DNA from: Prevotella sp.
GTDB lineage: Bacteria; Bacteroidota; Bacteroidia; Bacteroidales; Bacteroidaceae
DNA length: 64,000 nucleotides
NCBI GenBank assembly: GCA_017548275.1
Contig: JAFZAH010000042.1
Coordinates: forward strand, 48,093-112,092
Direction of reading: 5' to 3'
The stretch's first letter is position 1. Every line of letters begins with the position of its first letter. Positions 46,932-56,786 of this stretch are shown here, piece after piece. The notes beneath the pieces were generated by a model. It was not told the DNA's origin. It searched no databases and saw nothing but the letters and a program-made list of their open reading frames with translations. A program made the translations under genes and the position numbers.

Positions 46932-47853
46932 ATGATGCAAAAAATGCTTTTTCTGCGGTTCAAACGTTGTTGTAAAGAACGGCAGGCGCAATGGTAGTCA
47001 ATTATATAAATGCAAGACCTGCGGCCGTCGGTTTATCGGCGGCAACCGCCTGAATACCAATGATATAATATCGGATTACGTTGAGCATAAGATGACACTT
47101 TCAGAGTTGTCATCCAAGTACCGCAAAAGTGTAAGCACGATACAGCGAAGACTGAGTCTGATGCGTCGTGTCCATGTCGTTTCCAAGCACAAGGATGTGA
47201 CGGTACAGATGGACACTACCTACTGGGGCCGGAACTTCGGCCTCATGGTCATAAGAGACGCCGTGCGCGGAAAGATCCTTTGGCATAAATATGTCAGGCA
47301 TGAGACGGTAGCAGACTACTTGGAGGGCGTAGACTGGCTGGAGAAGAACGACTTCACCGTCTACGGAATCGTCTGCGACGGCCTTCGCGGCCTATTCCAA
47401 GCCCTTTCCAGATATCCGGTACAGATGTGTCAGGTCCATCAGCAGAGAATAGTGCGCACATACCTGACACAGAACCCGGAACTGGAAGCGTCAAGGGAAC
47501 TGCTGGCTTTGTCCAGGCGGCTGACCGTCAGCGAGAAAGACGCGTTCATGGAGGCCCTGAGCACATGGAACCGGAAATGGTCGTGGTTTCTCTCCGAGCG
47601 CAGCGTGGAGAAAGCCACGGGAAAGACACACTTCACACATAAAACGCTACGCAGCGCATACCTGAGCCTGAAGAGGAACATGCCGTACCTTTGGACATAC
47701 CAAGACTATCCCAACCTTGGCATACCTAACACGAACAATGCTTTAGAGGGTACATTTACGGATATCAAGTCCAAACTGAGGGCGCACAGTGGCATCAAAA
47801 AGGCCAACCGCATCAGGTTCCTGGACGAGTATATTTCCAGGCACTACTACTGA
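46932..47853 (+). CDS. Mutator-type (IS256/IS1249-like) transposase with N-terminal zinc ribbon, frame break at an A6 run
   Basis: The main frame, which has its first ATG at 47092 (253 residues), contains a Mutator-type DDE core: Asp in QMDTTYWGRNFG, Asp in GIVCDGLRGLFQAL, the CQVHQQRIVRTYLTQNPELE block, and Glu in NTNNALEGTFTDIKSKLRAH. Upstream, the same frame encodes a zinc ribbon (CFFCGSNVV...CKTCGRRF) back to a TGA at 46933, with no ATG. The only well-placed starts (46932, 46935) are in another frame, and a loss of one A in the AAAAAA run at 46939-46944 would join them. So this is either a frame-shifted gene or one made by slippage. Confidence 0.75.
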
Positions 47854-47860
47854 CGCTCTT

Positions 47861-47907
47861 TGGGGGCTTCGCGCCCCCAGCCGCGAGGCAAACCGCCGCG
47901 GTGTTTT
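47861..47907 (+). terminator. Tandem hairpins at the end of the transposase gene
   Basis: tgggggc-ttcg-gccccca-type stem (47861-47879) followed by ccgcg...cgcgg and TGTTTTTC. Both lie within the insertion sequence. Confidence 0.65.
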
Positions 47908-48003
47908 TCATAGTTTTAAATCGTAACCATCACCCATTTTGACCAATAGAGGTTTTTAAGGACGTTTTCATCACCCATTTTGATCAATAGACCCTTATTT
48001 GAG

Positions 48004-48034
48004 ACCCACCCTAACCCTCCCAAAGGGAGGGAAA
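48004..48034. repeat. REP-like palindrome beside the insertion sequence
   Basis: cccaccctaaccctccc followed by aaagggagggaa, the same family as at 2533 and 6781, immediately outside the right target duplication. Confidence 0.75.
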
Positions 48035-48107
48035 GATAATAGAGGACAAGAAACAAGGGCAGGGGACAAGAGGCGGGGTCGGCAAACAAATAACTTGGGA
48101 GCACTAA

Positions 48108-48920
48108 TTATTTGATATCCTCCGCCATTTTAATAGCAAGTTTTTCAAATACTTTTTTCAATCTATTTCCCTCTTTATAAATTGCAAATCCATTGTTGCC
48201 TAACCCTTTTATGTCATCAATTCTTACAATAGACAACACAACGTCCGAATTATTATCTACCAATTCAAGAAACCCAGACATCGATGCGCCACCATCTATT
48301 GTTCGCATTCCCCAAATAGCAGCAGCGGTACTACCTAAATCGAGTTCTGTGATGAAAAGATTCATGGTCATGTCAGCATTGTTCTTTTTTGCACGAATTC
48401 CTTTCACCTTTTGGTTCCACTTTGAGATAAATGCATTTAAAGCAGCCTCCGTCTCTTGGTTAAATTCGTCTCGCCACCCACTTTCTCTTCCTTTGATATA
48501 TTGTTCAAAAGACCCTCCCTCAATCCTTAAGGCAGGAAATTCCAAATTAACCCGAAAACTGTTTTTCTCATTTAAAAAACAATCCAAAGTGCCATAAACC
48601 AAAGTTAGATGTTCAGAAAATGCTCTCTCCAGACCCGAGCCTTCTGCCAATTCACACATCTTCGCAAATTCCGAGGAAACGCCAACATTATTATTGAAGG
48701 GTGAATCATTATTAACATCCTCTATTTTCGCCACATCTGACATTTTTATCTCAGATTCAACACCTGCGATACTAATTACCACATTCTTTGAAGAATCGAT
48801 TGAAATAATCTTTCCGACAAGTTCAGTTCCATTCTTCAAGACAATCTTTCCCTGATGATTTTGCGCAGAAATTCCCCAAAAGACAAAGGAACAAATCAAT
48901 GAAAATAATACTCTCTTCAT
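48108..48920 (-). CDS. Secreted protein of unknown function, AT-rich
   Basis: A 270-residue protein from MKRVLFSLICSFVFWGISAQ, a clear signal peptide. The start at 48920 is chosen because the 17 upstream in-frame residues precede the signal. A short N-terminal beta segment (GKIVLKNGTELVGKIISIDS) resembles the start of many secreted Bacteroidota proteins of unknown role; the rest is unrecognised. The coding sequence is visibly more AT-rich than its neighbours guaB and recQ, and with the adjoining IS it interrupts an otherwise conserved gene order, so it may be acquired. Confidence 0.75.
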   Translation of the reverse strand: MKRVLFSLICSFVFWGISAQNHQGKIVLKNGTELVGKIISIDSSKNVVISIAGVESEIKMSDVAKIEDVNNDSPFNNNVGVSSEFAKMCELAEGSGLERAFSEHLTLVYGTLDCFLNEKNSFRVNLEFPALRIEGGSFEQYIKGRESGWRDEFNQETEAALNAFISKWNQKVKGIRAKKNNADMTMNLFITELDLGSTAAAIWGMRTIDGGASMSGFLELVDNNSDVVLSIVRIDDIKGLGNNGFAIYKEGNRLKKVFEKLAIKMAEDIK

Positions 48921-49033
48921 ATACTTAGATGCCACTAATTGGTGCATAACAAAAATCCAATGTAAATGCACAAAAAAACAAAAAGACCTGATACAACAAC
49001 GTATTTCAAAAAAGGATTTTGCCCATCAAAGAA

Positions 49034-51214
49034 TCAGTTCGCCATCTCGGAGAGGAATTTGATGCGTACGAGGCGTACCTGGTCCTCATCGGCCTCATCG
49101 CCCAACTCCTCCATAGCGGCGGCGAGATCGTCGGTCTCACTCTCACTGAAATAGTCGTAGATATCGTCAATCACTTCCTCGTCCATATCAATCTCGTCGA
49201 GGAAATAATCGATATTGAGTTTTGTGCCGCTATAGACGATGGCCTCAATCTCAGTGAGCAGGTCGCTGAATTCCAGTCCCTGAGCCGTGGCGATATCATC
49301 GAGGGCCACCTGCCGGTCGATACTTTGAATAATCTTTACTTTTAGAATCGATTTTTTGGCTACGGTCTTGACCCTGAGTTCCTCCGGACGCTCTATTTCG
49401 TTCTCCTCGCAATGGCGTTTGATGAGTTCACAGAATTCCTGTCCATACCGCTTTGCTTTACCTGCTCCAACGCCTTGTATATTTTGCAGTTCCTGCAAGG
49501 TAATGGGATACATGGTGGCCATCTGCTCCAATGACGGGTCTTGGAAGATGACGTAAGGCGGCACATTCAATTTCTTTGACATTTTCTTGCGCAAATCCTT
49601 GAGCATGGCATAGAGTTCGGGGTCGAGCGCTCCCGCCGCTCCGTCCATACGGTCATCGCTTTCATCTTCCTTGAACTCAGTATCTTCGACAATCATGAAG
49701 GAATGAGGATCTTTCATGAACCGCTTACCAGCCGCCGTGAGTTTTAGCAGTCCGTAGTTCTCCACGTCTTTTTTGATGTATCCGGCAATGAGCGCCTGCC
49801 GTATGACAGGGTTCCACAATTTCTTGTTATCATCCTCGCCGCTGCCGAACTCCTCCAACTCATTGTGCCGGTGCGAGACGATATCGTCGGTGGCACGGCC
49901 CTCGACGAAGTCGATGACATAATCGCTCCGGAAATTCTCCTTGATGGCGCTGATAGCCTCCAAGACGATGACGAGCGCATTCTGCGCCTCAATCTTGGTC
50001 TTGGGATGCAGGCAGTTGTCGCAGTTGCCGCAATTGTCTTTCGTGTATTCCTCGCCGAAATAATGGAGCAACATTTTTCTTCTGCAAACAGACGATTCGG
50101 CGTAAGCCGCTGTCTCCTGCAGCAGTTGCTTGCCTATATCCTGCTCCGCCACAGGTTTCCCCTCCATGAATTTCTCGAGTTTCTGCAGGTCTTTGTATGC
50201 GTAGAAAGTAATGCACTTGCCCTCTCCGCCGTCTCTGCCGGCGCGCCCCGTCTCCTGATAATATCCTTCGAGGCTCTTGGGTATATCGTAGTGGATGACA
50301 AAACGCACATCGGGCTTGTCAATGCCCATGCCGAAGGCGATGGTGGCCACGATGACGTCGATTTGCTCCATGAGAAAATCATCCTGGGTGTCGCTCCTCG
50401 TCTGCGAGTCGAGCCCCGCATGGTAGGCCGCGGCCTTGATGTCGTTGGCGCACAGAATGGCTGACAACTCCTCCACTTTCTTTCTGGAGAGACAATAGAT
50501 GATGCCGCTCTTACCGGGATTCTGTTTGATGAAACGGATGATTTGCTTGTCGATGTCCTGCGTCTTCGGGCGCACCTCGTAATAGAGGTTGGGGCGGTTG
50601 AACGAACTCTTGAACTCCACGGCATCGACAATGCCGAGACTCTTCTTGATGTCGGTGCGCACCTTGTCGGTAGCCGTGGCGGTGAGCGCGATGACGGGCG
50701 CGTTTCCTATGCGCTGAATGGTAGGCCTGATATTGCGGTATTCCGGACGGAAATCGTGTCCCCACTCCGAGATACAGTGTGCCTCGTCGATGGCATAAAA
50801 TGAGATTTTCACCGTTTTGAGGAAATCCACGTTGTCGTCTTTGTTCAACGACTCCGGTGCCACGTATAGCAATTTGGTCTTCCCCTCCACGATGTCGGCC
50901 TTCACCTGGTCAATGGCCGCCTTGTTGAGCGACGAGTTGAGGTAATGGGCCACTCCTTCCTCCTCACTCATGCCGTTGATGACATCCACCTGGTTTTTCA
51001 TCAGCGCGATGAGCGGAGATATGACGATGGCCGTGCCTTCCATGATGAGCGAGGGCAACTGGTAGCAAAGTGACTTTCCGCCTCCTGTAGGCATGAGCAC
51101 AAAGGTGTCATTACCCGCCAGAACATTTTTGATAATAGCCTCTTGGTCGCCTTTGAACTTGTCAAAGCCGAAATATTGCTTCAGTTTTCGGGTTAGATTC
51201 AGGTCTTTAGTCAT
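49034..51214 (-). CDS. recQ: ATP-dependent DNA helicase RecQ
   Basis: A 726-residue RecQ helicase acting in recombination and fork repair. Motifs: GGGKSLCYQLPSL (Walker A region), YAIDEAHCISEWGHDFRPEY (DEAH), zinc-binding GNCDNCLHP, then a winged-helix and an HRDC-like C-terminal region (LEQMATMYPITLQELQNIQG). The C-terminus has an extra acidic tail (about residues 660-710). It precedes clpX in the order common to the phylum. Confidence 0.95.
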   Translation of the reverse strand: MTKDLNLTRKLKQYFGFDKFKGDQEAIIKNVLAGNDTFVLMPTGGGKSLCYQLPSLIMEGTAIVISPLIALMKNQVDVINGMSEEEGVAHYLNSSLNKAAIDQVKADIVEGKTKLLYVAPESLNKDDNVDFLKTVKISFYAIDEAHCISEWGHDFRPEYRNIRPTIQRIGNAPVIALTATATDKVRTDIKKSLGIVDAVEFKSSFNRPNLYYEVRPKTQDIDKQIIRFIKQNPGKSGIIYCLSRKKVEELSAILCANDIKAAAYHAGLDSQTRSDTQDDFLMEQIDVIVATIAFGMGIDKPDVRFVIHYDIPKSLEGYYQETGRAGRDGGEGKCITFYAYKDLQKLEKFMEGKPVAEQDIGKQLLQETAAYAESSVCRRKMLLHYFGEEYTKDNCGNCDNCLHPKTKIEAQNALVIVLEAISAIKENFRSDYVIDFVEGRATDDIVSHRHNELEEFGSGEDDNKKLWNPVIRQALIAGYIKKDVENYGLLKLTAAGKRFMKDPHSFMIVEDTEFKEDESDDRMDGAAGALDPELYAMLKDLRKKMSKKLNVPPYVIFQDPSLEQMATMYPITLQELQNIQGVGAGKAKRYGQEFCELIKRHCEENEIERPEELRVKTVAKKSILKVKIIQSIDRQVALDDIATAQGLEFSDLLTEIEAIVYSGTKLNIDYFLDEIDMDEEVIDDIYDYFSESETDDLAAAMEELGDEADEDQVRLVRIKFLSEMAN

Positions 51215-51342
51215 ATTGGGGTGTGTCTAAATGGTCAGATTTCTCTTTAGGAGTTCAAGAGTTTAACAGTCAGGAGAGGAAGTTAAAAGACAACACCGTG
51301 TCTTTTTGCCTCCTTCTCCTTGACAGTGGAGAGTTTCTCGCC

Positions 51343-52584
51343 TCAACGGTTGTCGAGTTTTGCCAGATGCGCTTTGCTGAGTTGCTGCTCGACGTATTCA
51401 GCGGTCACATTGAATTTCTTGGTGCGCTGCGAGGGTTTCTCAAACATGGCATCCATCATCACGCTCTCGACGATGCTTCTCAGTCCGCGTGCTCCGAGTT
51501 TATACTCCATGGCCTTATCAACGATGGTCTCTAACGCCTTCTTGTCGAACGTGAGTTTGATACCGTCCATCTCGAAGAGTTTCTGATACTGTCTGACGAT
51601 GGAGTTTTTCGGTTCGACGAGAATTTTGCTCAGCGCGTCTCTGTCGAGGGGGCTGAGATAAGTGAGCACGGGCAGACGTCCGATAATCTCGGGAATCAAT
51701 CCGAACGATTTGAGGTCTTGGGGCAAGATGTATTTCATCATGTCGCCCTTGTCGATGTTACGCACGTTCTGCACAGAGTTGTATCCCACCACATGGGTGT
51801 TGAGGCGCTGTGCTATCTTGCGCTCGATGCCGTCGAAGGCCCCGCCGCAGATGAAGAGGATATTGCGCGTATTGACATGGATGTACTCCTGGTCGGGATG
51901 TTTACGGCCGCCCTGGGGCGGCACATTGACCATGGTGCCCTCAAGCAGTTTGAGCAGTCCCTGCTGCACACCCTCGCCGCTCACGTCGCGGGTGATGGAG
52001 GGGTTGTCGCTTTTGCGCGCAATCTTGTCAATCTCGTCGATGAAAACGATGCCGCGCTCGGCCGCCGGCACGTTGTAATCAGCCACCTGCAGGAGTCGCG
52101 AGAGGATGCTCTCAACATCTTCTCCCACATATCCCGCCTCGGTGAAGACGGTGGCATCGACGATGGTGAAGGGCACTTTGAGCAGTTTGGCGATGGTACG
52201 CGCGAGCAGGGTTTTACCTGTTCCGGTGCTCCCCACCATGATGATGTTGCTCTTCTCTATCTCCACGCCGTCGTCATCGTCGGGTTGCTGCAACCGCTTA
52301 TAGTGGTTATACACAGCCACGGAGAGGAACCGTTTGGCCTCGTCCTGCCCGATGACATATTGGTCGAGATAGTCTTTTATCTCTTTGGGTTTGGGCACTT
52401 TCTTCAGGTCGAGTGGCGACGGGGCTTCTTGGCGGCCATGCTGTCCTTCGGCCAGTCCCTGCGTCTTCACGATGTTGTAAGCCTGCTGAGCACAGTCCTC
52501 ACAGATAAATCCGTTGAGACCTGTAATCAGCAGCCGTACTTCAGACTCACTTCTTCCACAGAAGTTACAAACCTTTTTCTTCAT
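51343..52584 (-). CDS. clpX: ATP-dependent Clp protease ATP-binding subunit ClpX
   Basis: A 413-residue AAA+ unfoldase. The N-terminal zinc-binding domain has [12 protein letters not shown] and [12 protein letters not shown]; Walker A is [15 protein letters not shown]; Walker [12 protein letters not shown]. It unfolds tagged substrates for ClpP, encoded directly upstream with no spacer. Confidence 0.97.
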   Translation of the reverse strand: MKKKVCNFCGRSESEVRLLITGLNGFICEDCAQQAYNIVKTQGLAEGQHGRQEAPSPLDLKKVPKPKEIKDYLDQYVIGQDEAKRFLSVAVYNHYKRLQQPDDDDGVEIEKSNIIMVGSTGTGKTLLARTIAKLLKVPFTIVDATVFTEAGYVGEDVESILSRLLQVADYNVPAAERGIVFIDEIDKIARKSDNPSITRDVSGEGVQQGLLKLLEGTMVNVPPQGGRKHPDQEYIHVNTRNILFICGGAFDGIERKIAQRLNTHVVGYNSVQNVRNIDKGDMMKYILPQDLKSFGLIPEIIGRLPVLTYLSPLDRDALSKILVEPKNSIVRQYQKLFEMDGIKLTFDKKALETIVDKAMEYKLGARGLRSIVESVMMDAMFEKPSQRTKKFNVTAEYVEQQLSKAHLAKLDNR

Positions 52585-53253
52585 TTACTTCTTGCGCTTC
52601 AACACATTGTCAATCATACCGTACTCCTTGGCTTCCTCGGCGTCCATCCAGTAGTTGCGGTCGGAGTCGGTCCACACCTTGTCATAGGGGGTGTGTGAGT
52701 GCTCGGAGATGATGGTATAGAGCAGTTTTTTGTATTTCTGTATCTCACGTGCCTCAATCTCGATATCGGAAGCCTGTCCCTGCACGCCTCCGAGGGGCTG
52801 ATGAATCATCACACGGCTGTGGGGCAGCGCAGAGCGTTTGCCTTCGGCGCCGGCCACAAGCAGCACGGCCGCCATTGATGCTGCCATACCCGTGCAAATG
52901 GTGGCCACGTCGGACGAGATGAACTGCATGGTGTCGTAAATACCGAGACCAGCGGTGACGCTTCCACCGGGAGAGTTGATATAGATGGAGATGTCTTTTC
53001 CGCTGTCAACAGAGTCAAGATAAAGCAACTGTGCCTGCAATGTGTTGGCGGTATAATCGTCAATCTGTGTGCCCAGGAAGATGATACGGTCCATCATGAG
53101 TCGCGAGAAGACGTCCATCTGTGTGACGTTCAACTGGCGCTCCTCAAGGATATAAGGGTTCAGATACTGTGCTTGCGCATTCATGACATCGTCGAGCACC
53201 ATGCTGTTGATGCCCATGTGGCCTGTGGCGAATTTTCTAAAATCTTTCAACAT
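52585..53253 (-). CDS. clpP: ATP-dependent Clp protease proteolytic subunit ClpP
   Basis: A 222-residue serine peptidase. The catalytic serine lies in TGMAASMAAVLLVAGAEGKR, the histidine in RVMIHQPLGG. The N-terminal about 20 residues, upstream of the usual mature start, are the propeptide region. The clpX start follows the stop with no gap, so the pair is one operon. Confidence 0.97.
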   Translation of the reverse strand: MLKDFRKFATGHMGINSMVLDDVMNAQAQYLNPYILEERQLNVTQMDVFSRLMMDRIIFLGTQIDDYTANTLQAQLLYLDSVDSGKDISIYINSPGGSVTAGLGIYDTMQFISSDVATICTGMAASMAAVLLVAGAEGKRSALPHSRVMIHQPLGGVQGQASDIEIEAREIQKYKKLLYTIISEHSHTPYDKVWTDSDRNYWMDAEEAKEYGMIDNVLKRKK

Positions 53254-53359
53254 AAAATATTAAGGTGTATTCTTATATAATAGCATAATAAAGAGCGGTT
53301 ACCTGCTCTTTTTTTGTTATCTCTACTGAAACTGACGTCGTCGTGACGGTCTATTTAAT

Positions 53360-53368
53360 GCAAAGATA
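53360..53368 (-). promoter_or_regulatory. -7 box of clpP-clpX
   Basis: Minus strand TATCTTTGC about 107 bases upstream of the clpP start. The leader contains a stem AGAGC...GCTCT (53290-53308) whose upstream arm can alternatively pair with a site at about 53386-53395 upstream of the promoter. Confidence 0.55.
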
Positions 53369-53436
53369 ATAAAAAAAATTCAGATAACCGCTCTATTTAT
53401 ACGTATTTTTTTCTTAAATATTCTCAAAAAGGAATT

Positions 53437-54798
53437 TTATTCGCTCATCATCTTGTTAAATTCGTCGAGAGTGACGTTCTTGACATCCAATTTAACAATG
53501 TTTTTGAGCGCTGCTGTCAACTTGTGGTCAATGGCACGGTCAACGAGTCCGTCAACATTCTCGCGCTTTTTGAGCATTTCCTCAGCGTAGTTCTGCAGGT
53601 ACTCGTCGGGCACGTTGTTCATGCCGTACTGTGCGAACTGTGCGCGTGCAGCCTCTACTGCCACGTTCTTCACGTCATTGTCGTCAATCTTGATGCCGGC
53701 TGCAGCGACAAGTTGCTCTTTGATGAGGTGCCATTTCAACTCGCGGATGCTGCCCTCGAAGTTCTTCTCGACATACTCCTCGCCCTTGTCCTTGTTGTTG
53801 TTAATCATGACGCGCTTGAGCAGTGCCTCGGGGAAGGTCAGTTCACCGACTTTTTCCTCGGCATACTTACGCACATCCTGCAAGAACTTATACTCGGAAT
53901 CAGCAACCAACTGACCCTTCAGATCCTCAGCGATACGGGCGCGGAACTCCTCCTCAGATTTCACATTGCCGTCGCCAAAGACACCGTCGAAGAGGGCCTG
54001 ATTGACCTCTGCCTTGACAAAGCGTGAGATTTCGGTCACCTGATAACTGAAATCGGCAGTGAGGTCGGCCACCTCGTCTTTCTTGAGTTTGAGCATGGCT
54101 GCTATCTCAGCGTCATTGTCGGGATAAGCCTTTTTGGGATTGAAGGTGATGATATCGCCGGGTTTTGCTCCGTCGAAGAGGAATTTCTGAGCATCTTCCT
54201 TGATGTACTGCGGCATGATGGTGGCGCTGTCAACAGTGATGCCACCCTCTTTGGTGTTGCCCTCAGCATCGAGTTCGCGAAGGTCGCCCTTGAGGATGTC
54301 GCGCTTCTCGGGGTCGTACTCCTCGGCGCTCTCATAGCGGCCGTTGCGTGCGGCGAACATCTCTATCTGCTGGTCGATGAGTTTGTCATCGACGGAAATT
54401 TCATAATAGGGAACTTTGTCTTTATTGGTCAGTTCGATGCTGAACTCGGGTGCCACGGCGATGTCGAAAGCGAATTCGAAGGGTCCGTCGCCTTCGATGT
54501 TCTGCTCTACCTGCTTTTCTGACGGCAGGGGCTCGCCGAGCATCTGGATATTATTTTCACGGATATACTTATACAGTGCCTCGCCGAGAACCTTGTTAAT
54601 CTCATCAAGTTTCACCGACGGCTCAAACTGCCGTTTAATCATCTGCATGGGCACGTGTCCGGGACGGAATCCGGGGACATTTGCCTTACGGGCATATTCT
54701 TTCAGTTTTTTCTTGACATTTTCTGCGTAATCAGCCTCTTCCACGGTGATGGTCATCAAGCCATTCACTTTGTCGGGATTTTCGAACGAAATTTTCAT
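53437..54798 (-). CDS. tig: Trigger factor
   Basis: A 453-residue ribosome-associated chaperone that docks on L23. Ribosome-binding N-domain motif: RKANVPGFRPGHVPMQMIKR. The central peptidylprolyl isomerase domain is weakly conserved in this clade; the C-terminal arm region (ELKWHLIKEQLVAAAGIKID) is clear. It precedes clpP. A TAATTTTGC -7 box (54847-54839) lies 40 bases upstream. Confidence 0.96.
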   Translation of the reverse strand: MKISFENPDKVNGLMTITVEEADYAENVKKKLKEYARKANVPGFRPGHVPMQMIKRQFEPSVKLDEINKVLGEALYKYIRENNIQMLGEPLPSEKQVEQNIEGDGPFEFAFDIAVAPEFSIELTNKDKVPYYEISVDDKLIDQQIEMFAARNGRYESAEEYDPEKRDILKGDLRELDAEGNTKEGGITVDSATIMPQYIKEDAQKFLFDGAKPGDIITFNPKKAYPDNDAEIAAMLKLKKDEVADLTADFSYQVTEISRFVKAEVNQALFDGVFGDGNVKSEEEFRARIAEDLKGQLVADSEYKFLQDVRKYAEEKVGELTFPEALLKRVMINNNKDKGEEYVEKNFEGSIRELKWHLIKEQLVAAAGIKIDDNDVKNVAVEAARAQFAQYGMNNVPDEYLQNYAEEMLKKRENVDGLVDRAIDHKLTAALKNIVKLDVKNVTLDEFNKMMSE

Positions 54799-54838
54799 CT
54801 TTATTGTTTATTCTGTTTATAATTTTTCAATTTGGGGT

Positions 54839-54847
54839 GCAAAATTA
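54839..54847 (-). promoter_or_regulatory. -7 box of tig
   Basis: Minus strand TAATTTTGC, consistent with a leader of about 37 nt. Confidence 0.55.
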
Positions 54848-55015
54848 CAAATAATTGCCCTAATCACCTAATTATAAGGGCAAAAATTTGTTTTTTTAAC
54901 CTAAATCAAGGGGTTGAGGAGTGAAGGATTGGAGGAGTGAAGACAATCGTTCACTAACAGGTATAATGGCTAATTTGTTTTCGGAAATGAAGGAATGGAG
55001 AAGTGAAGGCATATA

Positions 55016-55816
55016 CTACTCTTCACTGTTCTCCTCTTCCCTTGCCCTACGTTCCTCATCGAGTGTCTGAAAATCTTTTTTGCGGAGCACGAAACTGGTG
55101 CTGAGATATTTCTCGCGCACAATCTTGTTGGCAGCCAGTTCTTCAGGCTTGCCTTGGAAGAGGATGCGCCCCTCGAAAAGGAGGTAAGCCCGGTCGGTGA
55201 TGGTGAGCGTCTCCTGCACATTATGGTCGGTGATGAGGATGCCGATGTTACGGTATTTCAATTGCCATACGATGTGCTGGATGTCCTCGACGGCGATGGG
55301 GTCCACACCTGCAAAAGGTTCGTCAAGCATGATGAATTTGGGGTCGATGGCCAGACAACGGGCAATCTCCGTACGACGGCGCTCACCACCTGAGAGTTGG
55401 TCGCCCTTGTTCTTTCGCACTTTGTTGAGCCGGAACTCCGCCAACAGACTCTCCAGTTTCTCGCGCTGCTCCTTGCGTGAGAGTTGGGTCATCTCGAGCA
55501 CAGAAAGGATATTGTCTTCAACGCTCATCTTACGGAACACGCTGGCCTCCTGCGGCAGGTATCCTATGCCGGCACGTGCCCGTTTATAGACGGGATAGTC
55601 GGTGATGTCCTGGTCGTCGATGAAGATACGCCCGGCATTGGGCACAATCAGACCGGTGGTCATATAAAAGGATGTGGTCTTTCCGGCGCCATTGGGTCCG
55701 AGCAGACCGACAATCTCGCCCTGATGCACATTGATGGACACATCGTTCACCACCGTACGCTTTCCGTAACGCTTAACCAGCCCCTCGGTGCGGAGCACCA
55801 TACCTGTTTCGCTCAT
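55016..55816 (-). CDS. lptB: LPS export ABC transporter ATP-binding protein LptB
   Basis: A 266-residue ABC ATPase powering LPS transport to the outer membrane. Walker [19 protein letters not shown], signature [16 protein letters not shown], Walker [15 protein letters not shown] -7 box TAATTTTGC (55847-55839) gives a leader of about 20 nt. It diverges from mlaE, whose promoter lies in the same 95-base region. Confidence 0.95.
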   Translation of the reverse strand: MSETGMVLRTEGLVKRYGKRTVVNDVSINVHQGEIVGLLGPNGAGKTTSFYMTTGLIVPNAGRIFIDDQDITDYPVYKRARAGIGYLPQEASVFRKMSVEDNILSVLEMTQLSRKEQREKLESLLAEFRLNKVRKNKGDQLSGGERRRTEIARCLAIDPKFIMLDEPFAGVDPIAVEDIQHIVWQLKYRNIGILITDHNVQETLTITDRAYLLFEGRILFQGKPEELAANKIVREKYLSTSFVLRKKDFQTLDEERRAREEENSEE

Positions 55817-55838
55817 ACTCGTCTTTCTTTATGATGGT

Positions 55839-55908
55839 GCAAAATTAACTCAAAGAGAGAGAAAAACCAAATTTATTCCAGTTTTTCAGATGTTTTGATT
55901 ACTTTTGC
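55839..55908. promoter_or_regulatory. Divergent promoters between lptB and mlaE
   Basis: Minus strand TAATTTTGC (55847-55839) for lptB and plus strand TACTTTTGC (55900-55908) for mlaE. The mlaE ATG begins at 55912, so its transcript would start at or next to the A of the start codon. Confidence 0.6.
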
Positions 55909-55911
55909 ACC

Positions 55912-56652
55912 ATGATTAAGAAACTGCACACCTTAGGTGAGTACCTGATGCTGATGGGGCGCGTATTCAGCCGTCCTGAGCGTTTTCGGATGTTCCTGAA
56001 GAAATACATCAAGGAGATGTCCGCGCTCGGCGTCGATTCCATCGGCATTGTGCTGCTTATCTCCTTCTTCATAGGTGCTGTGATTTGCATCCAGATGAAA
56101 CTCAACATCCAAAGCCCTTGGATGCCGCGGTTTGTGACGGGTTACACCACGCGAGAAATCATGTTGCTGGAGTTCTCGTCATCCATCATGTGTCTGATTC
56201 TGGCGGGCAAAGTAGGCAGTAACATCGCGTCGGAACTGGGCACGATGCGTGTGACGCAACAGATTGACGCACTCGACATCATGGGTGTGAATTCGGCCAG
56301 TTACCTGATATTGCCCAAGATACTGGGCATGATTACCATCATGCCGTTCCTGGTGATTTTCAGTGCCGCCACGGGCATCATCGGCGCCTATGCCACCGCC
56401 TATATCGGCCAGGTGCTCAGTCCGGAAGACCTGACCATCGGTTTGCAGCACGACTTCAACCCGTGGTTTGTGTGGATGAGCATCATCAAGAGCATCGTCT
56501 TTGCCTTTATCATCTCCAGTGTGGCGTCATATTTCGGATATAACGTGAAGGGCGGCTCAGTGGAAGTGGGCAAGGCGAGCACCAATGCTGTGGTGTCGAG
56601 CAGCGTGCTGATACTCTTCAGCGACGTGTTCCTCACGCAGTTGTTGAGTTAG
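55912..56652 (+). CDS. mlaE: MlaE-family ABC transporter permease
   Basis: A 246-residue membrane protein of the MlaE family that moves phospholipids between membranes. Family signatures: FFIGAVICIQMKLN, the conserved LGTMRVTQQIDALDIMGVNS with Glu/Ala motif, and five hydrophobic segments. A matching ATPase is downstream. Its -7 box ends four bases before the ATG, predicting a leaderless message. Confidence 0.93.
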   Translation: MIKKLHTLGEYLMLMGRVFSRPERFRMFLKKYIKEMSALGVDSIGIVLLISFFIGAVICIQMKLNIQSPWMPRFVTGYTTREIMLLEFSSSIMCLILAGKVGSNIASELGTMRVTQQIDALDIMGVNSASYLILPKILGMITIMPFLVIFSAATGIIGAYATAYIGQVLSPEDLTIGLQHDFNPWFVWMSIIKSIVFAFIISSVASYFGYNVKGGSVEVGKASTNAVVSSSVLILFSDVFLTQLLS

Positions 56653-56670
56653 GGCAATGAACAAGCCGAT

Positions 56671-56763
56671 AAGGACCTTAAAGACCTCAAGGACATTAAC
56701 GTCCTTACACCTCGATAGGTGTGCTATTGTCTGAACTCCTAAACTCCTGAACTCCTAAACTCC
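56671..56763. repeat. GGACCTTAA and ACTCCTAAA short repeats between mlaE and mlaF
   Basis: Two families side by side: aaggaccttaaagacctcaa and gacattaacgtcctt (56671-56706), then gaactcctaaactcctgaac repeats (56733-56763). Similar units recur near 59345 and 60281-60356. Confidence 0.65.
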
Positions 56764-56786
56764 CCAAAAACAACCCTAAACCTTCC

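Larger units (their letters stand above)
46855..47993 (+). mobile_element. IS256/IS1249-like insertion sequence with 8-bp target duplications
   Basis: The left end ggctaaatggtcatattggg and the complement of the right end ggtctattgatcaaaatggg form an imperfect inverted repeat, both continuing tgatgaaa. The 8-bp cttatttg flanks both sides (46847-46854 and 47994-48001), a typical IS256-class duplication and a sign of recent insertion. A second copy of the right-end repeat (47925-47949) lies 42 bases inside. Total length is 1139 bp with one transposase gene and an internal promoter. Confidence 0.85.
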
